A DNA stretch of 64,000 nucleotides, from NCBI RefSeq assembly GCF_003056725.1, contig NZ_QBKZ01000015.1:370607-434606 (forward strand). The letters are read 5' to 3'. Under the pieces are notes generated by a model. The model saw nothing but the letters and a program-made list of their open reading frames with translations, made no database searches and had not been told where the DNA came from. Position numbers and translations under genes: made by a program. The stretch's first letter is position 1; every line of letters begins with the position of its first letter. Below, piece after piece: positions 39,317 through 48,174 of this stretch. Source of the stretch: Mangrovicoccus ximenensis (GTDB lineage Bacteria > Pseudomonadota > Alphaproteobacteria > Rhodobacterales > Rhodobacteraceae).

Positions 39317-39700
39317 CTACCTGCCTGGAGCGGGCAGCCCGGAGAGGAAAGCCCCCACTTCCTCCCGGGCACGCCCGCGCAGCCCGGCATCGAAGACCAG
39401 CGAGGAGAGGAAGGATTTCTCGCGCTGGTCGAAGCCGTGATCGGCTTCGGGAATTTCCGCGACCGAGATCCGCGCCCCCTGCCCGGTCAGCCGCTCCGCC
39501 ATCCGGCGGCAATCCGGCGTGCTGACGATGCTGTCCTGCCCGCCGAGGATCATCAGCGCCGGCGGCGCGGCCGCCCAGCCGGTACGCGCCGCGCCGTTCA
39601 GCGCCCCGCAATAGGGATAGAGCAGCACCGCGCCGCGGATCCCCGCCAAGAGCTCCGCGGGCGGCGTCTGCCAGTCGCCGTGCGCCCGGGCAAGGCGATG
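39317..39700 (-). pseudogene. Dienelactone-hydrolase-type alpha/beta hydrolase, C-terminal fragment
   Basis: About 125 codons give the second half of a DLH-like hydrolase. LLYPYCGALN is followed by the acid loop LMILGGQDSIVSTPDCRRMAERL and the histidine loop IPEADHGFDQREKSFL, then RAREEVGAFLSGLPAPG to the stop. The nucleophile elbow and N-terminal strands are missing. Upstream the frame runs into anonymous GC-rich DNA, with no start supported by a ribosome-binding site. The acid and base residues are intact but the catalytic Cys or Ser is gone. Confidence 0.7.
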
Positions 39701-39751
39701 CGCGCCACGGGCAAGGCGCGGCAGCACCGGCAGGGCTTCCTCTTGCGCCAT

Positions 39752-40434
39752 GGCCGCGCCTGTCCGGGACGGCCGGGCCGGTCCGCGCCAGCGGCAAATC
39801 CTCCGCAGCGGGAGAAACGCGCCATTTTGCAGCGATGCGGGATGGTGACTTCCAAGGTTTTCCGGCGACATGACAGGAGGAGGAAGGCCAAGCACGGACA
39901 GCTCGGGCAGGCTTGCCATGACCCCGTTCGCCAGCGGGCCCGCCCCTGGGAAACGGCAGGCCAAGGCGGACCTTGAGGCGGCTGCAGGCCCGGATCGCAG
40001 CGTCGCGGCTTGCCTGCTGGCGGCCACGCCGACCGGATGGCCTCGCTGCCTCAACGCCTGATTGCAGCAGCGCGAGTTCGCGGTCTTGCACGCCGTCTTC
40101 GGAGGTCTGCCCATGCCGCCCGGCTGCTGCATCGGAGCCACGAGGTGCCCCCTGATCTCCTTTGTGCCGCAAGGCTCCAAGGCGCCGGTGGTCCCGGCGG
40201 CGCCATGGCCCCGCTCCGCGATCCGCCTGCGGCAAACCGGCCAGCGGCTGCCGCCCGCAATCCCGAGGTCCCGCGCAATCGAAATCTCCGGACTGCAGCA
40301 TGCCGTCTTCGCGCGGTCAAAGCCCCGCAGCTCCGGGCAACGGGGCGCGGTCCGGCAGACCTTCCGGATGCCCGGAAAAAAGGGGAGGGCCGCCGGCGCG
40401 CACCCCTCCCCTTCCAAGCGCGCCGGCGCGCGGT
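39752..40434. other. GC-rich stretch without a recognisable gene
   Basis: Nearly 700 bases hold only fragmentary open frames on both strands, none with known domains. The stretch lies between the DLH fragment and phyR. A C- and A-rich segment near 40380-40410 precedes the phyR stop. No IS ends, tRNA or clear terminator were recognised. Confidence 0.4.
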
Positions 40435-41238
40435 TCAGACGGACAGTTCTTCGGTCGAGGACAGGAACAGCGCCTGGCTGACCGCCGAGCGGACCTGGTC
40501 CTCGTTATAGGGCTTGGCGATCAGGAAGGCCGGCTCCGGGCGTTCGCCGGTCAGAAGGCGCTCGGGATAGGCGGTGATGAAGATCACCGGCAGCTCGCCG
40601 AAATGCGCCAGGAGCTCGTTGACCGCGTCGATCCCCGAGCTGTCATCCGCCAGGTGGATGTCGGCCAGCACCAGGTCCGGCTTTTCGGATTTGCCGAGCT
40701 CCACCGCCGAGCTGGCGGTGCGTGCGATGCCGGTCACCTCGTGGCCGATGCCCGAGACGATGCCCTCGAGATCCATAGCGATGATGGTTTCGTCCTCGAT
40801 GATCATCACGCGGCCCGCGGCCCGGTCGGCCATCTCGTCGCGCGCCTTCTCGATCAGCAGGCGCACCGCGTCGACGGTCTCCTCCATGATCTCGGCGACT
40901 TCGGCATCGGAAAATTCCTCGATGCTCGACAGCAGCAGCGCCTCGCGCGTGCCGGCGGTCAGATGGTCGAGACGGCGCTGCGCCTTTGCCATCGCGCCGG
41001 TCTCGCCCGCCTCGATCTGGCGGCCGGAGCTGGCCCAGATGGCGTGGAAGGTGCGGTACAGGCCGACGCGCACCGACGAGCTTTCCGTCACGGCCGAGGC
41101 ATTCTGCAGAACCGCCTCGAGCGTGGCCACCGCATACTGGTCCCCGCTGGCCTGGCTGCCGGTGAGGGCCCGGGCGTAGCGCCGCAGATAGGGAAGTTCC
41201 GCCGCGACCGAGTCTGCGAGATTGATGTCCTGGCTCAT
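40435..41238 (-). CDS. phyR: General stress response anti-anti-sigma regulator PhyR
   Basis: The 267-residue protein joins an N-terminal sigma-like domain (SLR, residues 1 to about 130, with LPYLRRYARALTGSQASGDQYA and EFSDAEVAEIMEETVDAVR) to a C-terminal receiver. The receiver has IIEDE, phospho-acceptor Asp193 in LADIHLAD, Thr in FITAYPE and Lys in IAKPYNEDQV. When phosphorylated, PhyR binds NepR and frees EcfG. Genes phyR and nepR-ecfG are divergent, the canonical alphaproteobacterial layout. Complete. Confidence 0.96.
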   Translation of the reverse strand: MSQDINLADSVAAELPYLRRYARALTGSQASGDQYAVATLEAVLQNASAVTESSSVRVGLYRTFHAIWASSGRQIEAGETGAMAKAQRRLDHLTAGTREALLLSSIEEFSDAEVAEIMEETVDAVRLLIEKARDEMADRAAGRVMIIEDETIIAMDLEGIVSGIGHEVTGIARTASSAVELGKSEKPDLVLADIHLADDSSGIDAVNELLAHFGELPVIFITAYPERLLTGERPEPAFLIAKPYNEDQVRSAVSQALFLSSTEELSV

Positions 41239-41265
41239 AGCTTCCAACTTTTTTTGATGCACTCG

Positions 41266-41290
41266 GGAACCGAACCCTATCGCAGGCGTT
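41266..41290 (+). promoter_or_regulatory. EcfG-dependent promoter of nepR-ecfG
   Basis: GGAAC (41266-41270) and CGTT (41287-41290) are separated by exactly 16 bases, matching the general-stress-response sigma consensus GGAAC-N16/17-CGTT. It ends 39 bases upstream of the nepR ATG, so the operon should be autoregulated. Confidence 0.85.
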
Positions 41291-41329
41291 TTGTTCCGCG
41301 CGGCCAAAAAAATATTGCACGAGGACCAG

Positions 41330-41479
41330 ATGGCAAGCCCCACGCCAGACAAGGATGCAGTCCAGAAACAGATCGACGAGAATCTCAGGAAGATTTTCGA
41401 AGAGACTGCCAACGAGCCCATTCCCGATCAGCTCACCCAGCTTCTCGACAAGCTGCGAGAGCAGGAGACCCGAAAATGA
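41330..41479 (+). CDS. nepR: Anti-sigma factor NepR
   Basis: A 49-residue anti-sigma factor. VQKQIDENLRKIFEETANEPIPDQLTQLLDKLREQE is the conserved NepR helix pair that holds EcfG and is taken over by PhyR. I chose the ATG at 41330 because a GAGGA site precedes it; the frame is open upstream. The stop overlaps the ecfG ATG (ATGA), so anti-sigma and sigma are made in step. Confidence 0.93.
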   Translation: MASPTPDKDAVQKQIDENLRKIFEETANEPIPDQLTQLLDKLREQETRK

Positions 41480-42033
41480 GCCACCCCGATCCCCGGGAAG
41501 AACTGATCGCGCTTCTGCCTTCGCTGCGCGCCTTCGCGATGAGCCTGACCCGCCAGCCTGCCGCGGCTGACGACTTGGTGCAGGACACCGTGCTGAAAGC
41601 ATGGAGCAACTTCGACAAGTTCCAGACCGGGACCAACCTTCGGGCCTGGCTTTTCACCATTCTGCGCAACACCTATTACTCCGACCGCCGCAAGAAGGTG
41701 CGCGAGGTGGAGGACGGCGACGGCGTGCTGACCGCCCAGCTGTCCGAAAAGCCCGCCCATGACGGCCGCCTTGCGCTGCGCGATTTCCGCGTCGCCTTCG
41801 ACCAGCTGACCGACGAACAGCGCGAGGCGCTGATCCTGGTCGGGGCGTCCGGCTTCTCCTACGAGGAAGCCGCCGAGACCTGCGGCTGCGCCGTCGGAAC
41901 GATCAAGAGCCGCATCAACCGCGGCAGGGCCCGCCTCGCCGAGCTGATGCATCTGAGCGAGAACGAAGCGATGGAAATGACCGATCCGGCGACCATGGCG
42001 GTGATCTCCGCCGGCCGGACCGCCACCGCGTAA
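41476..42033 (+). CDS. ecfG: ECF sigma factor EcfG (general stress response)
   Basis: A 185-residue EcfG-type (ECF15) sigma factor with region 2 (AFAMSLTRQPAAADDLVQDTVLKAWSNFDKFQTGTNLRAWLFTILRNTYYSDRRK) and region 4 (LTDEQREALILVGASGFSYEEAAETCGCAVGTIKSRINRGRARLAELM). It directs RNA polymerase to GGAAC/CGTT promoters when released from NepR. It is translationally coupled to nepR and followed 13 bases later by a sensor kinase. Confidence 0.95.
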   Translation: MSHPDPREELIALLPSLRAFAMSLTRQPAAADDLVQDTVLKAWSNFDKFQTGTNLRAWLFTILRNTYYSDRRKKVREVEDGDGVLTAQLSEKPAHDGRLALRDFRVAFDQLTDEQREALILVGASGFSYEEAAETCGCAVGTIKSRINRGRARLAELMHLSENEAMEMTDPATMAVISAGRTATA

Positions 42034-42046
42034 GGAAATTCCGCCC

Positions 42047-43804
42047 GTGCCCACGTCCCCAGTGAAGTTCCATCGGCGCCTGACAGTCCGGCTGATGCTG
42101 TTCCTGTCGCTTGCCCTCGTGCCGGTGGGGCTTCTGGCCGTGCTGCAGACCCGCGAAGTGGTCCACCGCATCGCGGCCCAGACCGAAGCGCGGCTGGCGG
42201 ACGAAACCCGTGCCGCCGCCCGCCGCAGCCGCGAAGACATCCTGTGGGCCTTCGGTGCCGCCGCCGGCCTCGGCCAGGCGGTTTCTGCCGTCCCGGGCAG
42301 CACGGCGAGCTGCATCGAGACGATGCGCACCTTCACCGAGGACCATCCCGAGGTCGCCTCGGCCGGGCTCCTGCTGCCGGACGGCCAGGTCCGCTGCGCC
42401 TCCACCGGCGAATTCTACGACGTGTCCGACTGGCCGATGCTGGCCGATCTGCGCGAGAGCCCGCGGCCCTACGTGAACTATGCCGCCAACCCGGCCGTGT
42501 CGCACCGTCCGGTGCTGACCGCGATCGTGCCGGTTATGGAGGGCGACGCGCTGGAATCCTTCCTCTTCGTCTCGCTCGAGCACGGCATGATCGCCCCGCC
42601 CGGCGACAGCGGCACCGGCGCGGTGTTCAAGACCTTCAACCGCGACGGCACGGTGCTGACCAGCTCGGACGGCGACGAGGAGGCCAGCCGCCTGCTGCCC
42701 GCCGACCGCGAACTCGCCTCGCTGGCCACCGATACCGGCATGACCTTCCGCGCCGAGAGCCGCAGCGGCGTGCCGCAGGTCTATTCGGTCAGCCCGATCA
42801 TCGACGGAACGGTCTATGCGGTGGGCATCTGGGCCCCCGAAGTGTCCCAGCCCGGCCTCGTCGGCATGGCGGTGGCGATCCCGCTCTTCCCGATCCTGAT
42901 GTGGCTCGCGAGCCTGCTCGTCGCCTATGTCGCCGTCGACCGGCTGGTGCTGCGCCATGTCCGGCGGCTGCGCTACGACCTGCGCCGCTTTGCCCGCAAC
43001 CGCAGCCTGCCCCTGGGCTCGACCCGCGACATGCCCGCCGAGATCGCGGAGATCTTCGACACGTTCCTCACCGCCAGCGAGACCATCCTGCGCGACGAGG
43101 CCGATCTGGAGATGCTGATCCACGACAAGAACGTGCTCCTGAAGGAAGTCCACCACCGGGTGAAGAACAACCTGCAGCTGATCTCGTCGATCATGAACAT
43201 GCAGATGCGCAAGCTGAAGGCGCCCGAGGCCAAGCATGCGCTGAAGCGGCTGCAGGCGCGCGTGCTGTCGCTGGCCACCGTGCACCGCACGCTCTACCGC
43301 ACCGAGAATCTCGGCGCCGTGCAGGCCGGGCCGCTGCTCAAGGACCTGGTCGAGCAGCTCGCCGAATTCGCCGGCCCCGCGCGCAAGACCGAGATCGAGA
43401 CCCGCTTCGACCGCATCCGGCTCTATCCCGACCAAGCGGTGCCGATCAGCCTGCTGACCACCGAGGCGATCACCAACGCGCTGAAATATGCCGGTAACGA
43501 GAAGGGTCGCCCGGGCTGGATCCGGGTAACGCTGATCGACGAGGGCGGCGGCCATGCCTGCCTGACCGTCGAGAATTCCAAGGGCCCCGTTCCGGTCATG
43601 CCGGGCGAGGCGGTCGGCTCCTCGGGGCTCGGCACCAACCTGATCCGCGCCTTCGCCTCGCAGCTCGGCGCCGCGGCCGAGATCGATGACGGTGGCCAGG
43701 CCTACCGCCTGACCTGCCGCTTCGTCGTGCAGGGCTTCCACGAGGAGCCCGCCCATGGCACGCTGCCCGAAGAGGATGGCGAAGAGGAGCTGTCGCCCGC
43801 ATGA
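42047..43804 (+). CDS. HisKA_2/HWE-type sensor histidine kinase, probable PhyR kinase
   Basis: A 585-residue membrane kinase. An N-terminal helix (RLMLFLSLALVPVGLLAVL) and a second near residue 285 flank a periplasmic sensor region of about 240 residues. The cytoplasmic part has the HisKA_2 phospho-acceptor EVHHRVKNNLQLISSIMNMQ (His369/370). It is followed by a HATPase domain with TTEAITNALKYA and SSGLGTNLIRAFASQL. Kinases of this class next to ecfG phosphorylate PhyR. The start is GTG at 42047 with an upstream AAGGAAA. It overlaps the next gene by ATGA, tying that gene to the stress module. Confidence 0.88.
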   Translation: MPTSPVKFHRRLTVRLMLFLSLALVPVGLLAVLQTREVVHRIAAQTEARLADETRAAARRSREDILWAFGAAAGLGQAVSAVPGSTASCIETMRTFTEDHPEVASAGLLLPDGQVRCASTGEFYDVSDWPMLADLRESPRPYVNYAANPAVSHRPVLTAIVPVMEGDALESFLFVSLEHGMIAPPGDSGTGAVFKTFNRDGTVLTSSDGDEEASRLLPADRELASLATDTGMTFRAESRSGVPQVYSVSPIIDGTVYAVGIWAPEVSQPGLVGMAVAIPLFPILMWLASLLVAYVAVDRLVLRHVRRLRYDLRRFARNRSLPLGSTRDMPAEIAEIFDTFLTASETILRDEADLEMLIHDKNVLLKEVHHRVKNNLQLISSIMNMQMRKLKAPEAKHALKRLQARVLSLATVHRTLYRTENLGAVQAGPLLKDLVEQLAEFAGPARKTEIETRFDRIRLYPDQAVPISLLTTEAITNALKYAGNEKGRPGWIRVTLIDEGGGHACLTVENSKGPVPVMPGEAVGSSGLGTNLIRAFASQLGAAAEIDDGGQAYRLTCRFVVQGFHEEPAHGTLPEEDGEEELSPA

Positions 43805-44790
43805 CCCGCAAGCAGGGAACCGGCGGAGATCTGCCGCGTTGTGACGAGATGGATCATCTGGACTTGCTCGACCCCGCACGTGCCGACACGCCCGCCGGGC
43901 GCCGCGTCGGCGTCGAAATCGAATTCGCCGGTCTCGGCGAGGACCGCGTGGCCGAGCTCGTCGCCGGGCATCTCGGCGGCGAGATCACCCGGACCGGACG
44001 GTTCGACCGCGAGGTCAAGGGCACACGGCTGGGCGACATCCGCATCGAGCTCGACACCTCCTTCAAGGACAAGCTGGCCAATGCGCCCGAACTGGTCGGC
44101 ACTCTCGCGCATCAGGTGATCCCGGCGGAGATCATCACCGGCCCGCTGCCGGAAACCGCGCTGCCCGAACTGGACAAGCTGGCGGAAATCATGCGCGAGG
44201 CCGGCGCGGAAGGCACGCGCTCGGGCCTGACCGCCGGGTTCGGCGTGCATTTCAACCCCGAACAGACCGATGCCGACGTGTCGGCGATCCTGCCGGTGAT
44301 GCAGGCCTGGGCGGTGCTCGAGCCGTGGTTCCGGCAGCACGAACCGATGAGCATCGCGCGCCGTGCGCTGCCCTTCACCTCGCCCTGGCCCGAGGCTCTG
44401 CGCGCCGCGCTGCTGCAGCTCGACCCGGCACGGACGCAGATGTCCGAGCTGATCGACCTCTACCTGACGCACGCGCCGTCGCGGAATTTCGGCCTCGACA
44501 TGCTGCCGCTCTTCCGCTCGATCGACGAGGACCGGGTAACCGCCCGGCTCGGCGCCGACGCGCCCTCGGCCCGGCCGACCTGGCATTTCCGCCTGCCCTC
44601 GAGCCGCATAGACGAGCCCGGCTGGACGGTCACCGGCGAATGGGAAAAATGGCGCACGGTCGAGGCGCTGGCCGCGATGCCGCGCCTGCTGGAGCGGACC
44701 GCGCGCGACTGGCTGCAGAATTTCCGCGGCCGCCCGTTTTCCGAAGGCGCCTGGGTCGAGCGGCTCGACCGGGTGCTGCGGGACCACTGA
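43801..44790 (+). CDS. Amidoligase-domain protein (glutamine-synthetase-fold ligase)
   Basis: A 329-residue protein of the Amidoligase_2 family, predicted ATP-dependent ligases that form amide or peptide bonds. RRVGVEIEFAGLGEDRVAELVAGHLGGEI starts the domain with its metal-binding Glu pair. Then come DIRIELDTSFKD, VIPAEIITGPLP, GFGVHFNPEQ (a His on the second conserved strand) and LPFTSPWPEALRAALL. It overlaps the kinase stop by four bases and lies 13 bases before a class I glutamine-amidotransferase-like gene. Such pairs are known from comparative genomics, but their product is not established. Confidence 0.85.
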   Translation: MTRKQGTGGDLPRCDEMDHLDLLDPARADTPAGRRVGVEIEFAGLGEDRVAELVAGHLGGEITRTGRFDREVKGTRLGDIRIELDTSFKDKLANAPELVGTLAHQVIPAEIITGPLPETALPELDKLAEIMREAGAEGTRSGLTAGFGVHFNPEQTDADVSAILPVMQAWAVLEPWFRQHEPMSIARRALPFTSPWPEALRAALLQLDPARTQMSELIDLYLTHAPSRNFGLDMLPLFRSIDEDRVTARLGADAPSARPTWHFRLPSSRIDEPGWTVTGEWEKWRTVEALAAMPRLLERTARDWLQNFRGRPFSEGAWVERLDRVLRDH

Positions 44791-44803
44791 GGCGGAGCGC
44801 AGC

Positions 44804-45535
44804 ATGGCCAGGCCCCTGATCGGCGTCACCGTTTCGCGGCGCTCCGGCTGGCGGATCTTTCCGCTGGTCGCCTTCAACATCTGGCTAGCGGGCGGGCGCG
44901 CCGTGCGCTGGCAGGCCGGGCGCGAGGCCGATGTCTCGGCGGTGCACGGGCTGGTGATCGGCGGCGGCGACGACATCTCGCCGGATTTCTACGGCGGCGA
45001 ATTCGTCACCTCCGCCCGTCTCGACCCGGCGCGCGACGAGCTGGAGCGCCGCCTCGTCTCCGAGGCCTGGGCGCAGAACACCCCGATCCTCGGCATCTGC
45101 CGCGGCGCGCAGATGATCAACGTGGCGCTCGGCGGCACGCTTCACCAGGACGCCTACAAGGTCTATTCCACCAGCCGCCATGTCTGGACCGTACTGCCGC
45201 GCAAGACGGTCAGCACGATGAAGGGCTCGCGGCTGGCGCGGCTGATGGGCCGGACCGGCCTCAGGGTCAATGCGCTGCATTCCCAGGCGGTCAAGGATCT
45301 GGGCGACGGGCTGGTGGTGGCTGCCCGCGACGAGGGCGGCATGATCCAGGCGGTCGAACGGATCCGCGACCCTTTCGCCCTCGGCGTGCAGTGGCACCCC
45401 GAGCACCTCTTCTACCTGCGCCGCCAGCGCCGGATTTTCCGCGCGCTGGTCACCGCCGCCCGTGCCGGCCGCGACCGCCATGGCCAGATCGGCGCCGTCT
45501 GCGAAGAGGCCGATCTGGAGCCCCTGCCCGTCTGA
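44804..45535 (+). CDS. Class I glutamine-amidotransferase-like hydrolase (PuuD/peptidase C26 type)
   Basis: A 243-residue protein with the triad of gamma-glutamyl-GABA-hydrolase-type GATases. The nucleophile is in LGICRGAQMINVALGGTLHQD (Cys about 105) and the His/Glu in GVQWHPEHLF. GLVIGGGDDISPDFYGGE is the conserved oxyanion region. It could cleave or donate amide nitrogen in concert with the amidoligase upstream, for example by opening a gamma-glutamyl bond. Start ATG 44804. It is the last gene of the unit that begins at nepR. Confidence 0.88.
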   Translation: MARPLIGVTVSRRSGWRIFPLVAFNIWLAGGRAVRWQAGREADVSAVHGLVIGGGDDISPDFYGGEFVTSARLDPARDELERRLVSEAWAQNTPILGICRGAQMINVALGGTLHQDAYKVYSTSRHVWTVLPRKTVSTMKGSRLARLMGRTGLRVNALHSQAVKDLGDGLVVAARDEGGMIQAVERIRDPFALGVQWHPEHLFYLRRQRRIFRALVTAARAGRDRHGQIGAVCEEADLEPLPV

Positions 45536-46529
45536 GCCCGCCCGGGAAGAGCGCAGGCCGATCGTGACTGCACCCTCCGGAACACCCGGCGACGTTTCCG
45601 GACTGTCCGACTGCGCGGCGGCGTGGATGTTCCGGCGCGATCTTGATGCGAGGTTGTCCGGCCGTGACATACCGGCCGCCAGATCGGTCCCGCCATGCGG
45701 CTGGAGCGCCGGAAATGGCCGCGGCCTGCCTGCGAAAGGGGTGGGCGGGGGGAGCACGGCCCCGTCCGGGCGATCGCCCGGCGCGGCCTCCATGCCAACG
45801 CGCAGCGAGCGCGCCCGCCAGAGCTCCGGCCCCTCCCCCGAAACTGCGCCGCACCGGCTGCAAGCGCGCGGACTGTCGCCAGACACAGTCCGGGCACCTC
45901 AAGGCGGGAGGGCGTCTCTCAGGCCCAACCTGTCCCGAGTCCAGCACCCGGGCGGTCTTCCGGACGAACGGAGGTTTCCCCGATCTGCCCGGCACGGCAC
46001 ACGGCTCCCGCGCAGGCACCGCCCGGCGGCTGCACGCGGACTGCCCGGCTCCAGGCAGTCGCAGTTGCCGCAGGCTGGCCATGACACCGTCATTCCGGAC
46101 GGCGACCGGCCCTGCTTCCGCGCCGCATGCGGAGCGGCATTTCGAGCGGGATCATCTGGCAGCTGCGCAGCGTGCGCACGGGCGGACGGAAGAATGCGCC
46201 AGCCACCGCGCCTTGCCGGACGGTCGGCGCAAACGGCGGCCGCAGGAACCGCATCGCAGAAGTAAAGACGCCGGGCGGCAAGCCCGGCTGGACGCCGCCC
46301 GTTCCCGTTCGCCCCGGCATGCCGGTTATCCTCCCGGACTTGCTCCGGAAAAGACAGAGGCGCCGCAGGCCCCGCCGACATCGAAGCGGGGACCGGTCGG
46401 ACATTTGCCGCAGGGCCGCCAGGCCTGCGGACCTCGACCGGCCGCGGTCCGGCTGCTAGATCCGGTGCGCGGCGCCGGGAAGGCGCCCGGAGGACAGTCC
46501 ATGACCGCGATGCCCGCGCCGGCGTGCCG
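45536..46529. other. Long GC-rich stretch without a recognisable gene
   Basis: Almost 1 kb between the GATase stop and the truncated ABC ATPase. Long open frames exist on both strands, but their composition (Arg/Ala/Gly/Pro) is what GC-rich DNA gives by chance, and none shows a domain. The end of the peptide ABC ATPase gene should lie at the right edge but is missing. No terminator, IS end or tRNA was seen. Confidence 0.45.
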
Positions 46530-47329
46530 GCTGCGGCGGTCGGGTCCGGCACCGCCGCCATCAGCGCGCGGGTATAGGGATGGGCGGGCGCGGCGAAGAG
46601 CGTGGCGACCGGCGCGGTCTCGACGATCCGCCCGGCATACATCACCGCCACCCGGTCGGCGATCGCGGCGACCACGCCGAGATCATGGGTGATCATAACC
46701 ACCGAAGCGCCCGAGGCGCGGCGCAGATCGGTCAGCAGGTCGAGGATCTGCGCCTGCACGGTCACGTCGAGCGCGGTGGTCGGCTCGTCGGCGACGATCA
46801 GCTCGGGCCCGCAGGCCAGCGCGATCGCGATGGTCACCCGCTGGCGCATGCCCCCGGACAGTTCGTGCGGATACTGGCCCATGCGCTTTTCCGGATCGGT
46901 CAGGCCGACCTGCGCCAGCAGCTCGACCGCCCGCGCCCGGCGCGCCTTGCGCGACAGGCCGGTATGCAGCCGCAGCGGCTCGGCCAGCTGGTAGCCGATG
47001 GTCAGCACCGGGTTGAGGCTGGTCATCGGGTTCTGGAAGATCATGCCGATCGACTTGCCGAGGATGCGCCGGGCTTCCTTCCGGCTGGCGGTCAGCATGT
47101 CGGTCGCGCCGAACAGCGCCTCGCCGGTGATCCCGGCATTGGCGGCGCCGAGCATGCCGGTGATCGCCGAGAGGGTCACCGACTTGCCGCAGCCGGATTC
47201 GCCGACAATGGCCAGGGTCTCGTCGCGGGCGACGGTGAAGGAGACGTCCGAGGCGGCCTGCAGCCGGCCGCGCGGCGTGTCGAAGGCGACCGAGAGGTTG
47301 CGGACGTCGAGAAGCGGCGTGCCGGTCAT
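46530..47329 (-). pseudogene. Peptide ABC transporter ATPase (DppD type), C terminus missing
   Basis: From ATG 47329 about 265 residues: Walker A GESGCGKS, Q-loop FQNPMTSLNPVLT, signature LSGGMRQR, Walker B LIVADEP, H-loop ITHDL and the peptide-transporter segment HPYTRALMAAVPDP. The C-terminal 50-70 residues, and the second ATPase (DppF) normally encoded next, are absent. The frame runs into anonymous DNA at about 46530. The start overlaps the dppC-like stop (ATGA). Nucleotide binding may persist, but the transporter has lost one of its two ATPases within this window. Confidence 0.85.
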
Positions 47330-48174
47330 GCGCGGGCCTTTCGCGGGTCGAAATGGTCGCGCAGTCCGTCGCCGATGGTGTTCACGGCCAGGATCGTGAC
47401 CGTCAGGGCTGCCGCCGGGGCGAAGATCGCCAGGGGCTTCAGCTGCCACAGCGCGCGGGCGTCGCTCATGATGTTGCCCCAGGAGGGGATGTCGGGCGGG
47501 GTGCCCGCGCCGATGAAGGTCAGCACGGATTCCGTCACCATCGCCGAGGCGCAGATGAAGGTCGCCTGCACCGACAGCGGCGCCAGCGTGTTCGGCAGCA
47601 CGTGGCGCAGCACGATCGCCGTGGCCGAGCTGCCCGAAAGCCAGGCGGCATCGACGAAGACGGAGGAGCGCAGGCTCAGCGTGACGGCGCGCACCACGCG
47701 GACCATGCGCGGCATCTCGGCGAGGGTGATCGACAGGATCACCGTGCCGAGCCCGCTGCCCGCCACGGAAGCGAAGCAGATCGCCAGGAGCAGCGAGGGG
47801 ATCGCCATCAGCCCGTCGGTGATCCGCATCACCACGGGATCGAGCCATTTCAGGAAGCCCGCCAGGAGGCCCAGCATCCCGCCGGCCAGCGTCGCGGCCA
47901 GCGCCACCGACAGGCCGGTGGCGAGCGAGACGCGGGTGCCGTAGACCAGCCGGGCCCAGAGATCGCGGCCCATCATGTCGGTGCCGAGCCAATGCTCGGC
48001 GGACGGATCGCGCAGCCGCGCGGTCGGGGCGATCTGGCCCGGATCGTGCCAGGCAAGGAACGGCGCGAAGACCGCGGCGAACGCGATCAGCAGGAGCGCG
48101 CCGCCGCCCCACCAGAGCCGCGCGCTGCCGCGGAACCGGAGGACGGAAAGAGCGGGAAGGGACAGTCGGGTCAC
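47326..48174 (-). CDS. Peptide/nickel-type ABC transporter permease (DppC family)
   Basis: A 282-residue inner-membrane permease with six helices and the EAA loop GSSATAIVLRHVLPNTLAPL. The N terminus carries HDPGQIAPTARLRDPSAEHWLGTDMMGRDLWARLVYGTR, diagnostic of DppC/OppC. ESVLTFIGAGTPPDIPSWGNIMSDA and the terminal GDGLRDHFDPRKA complete the family pattern. The start is GTG at 48174, overlapping the dppB-like stop (GTGA). Confidence 0.92.
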   Translation of the reverse strand: MTRLSLPALSVLRFRGSARLWWGGGALLLIAFAAVFAPFLAWHDPGQIAPTARLRDPSAEHWLGTDMMGRDLWARLVYGTRVSLATGLSVALAATLAGGMLGLLAGFLKWLDPVVMRITDGLMAIPSLLLAICFASVAGSGLGTVILSITLAEMPRMVRVVRAVTLSLRSSVFVDAAWLSGSSATAIVLRHVLPNTLAPLSVQATFICASAMVTESVLTFIGAGTPPDIPSWGNIMSDARALWQLKPLAIFAPAAALTVTILAVNTIGDGLRDHFDPRKARA

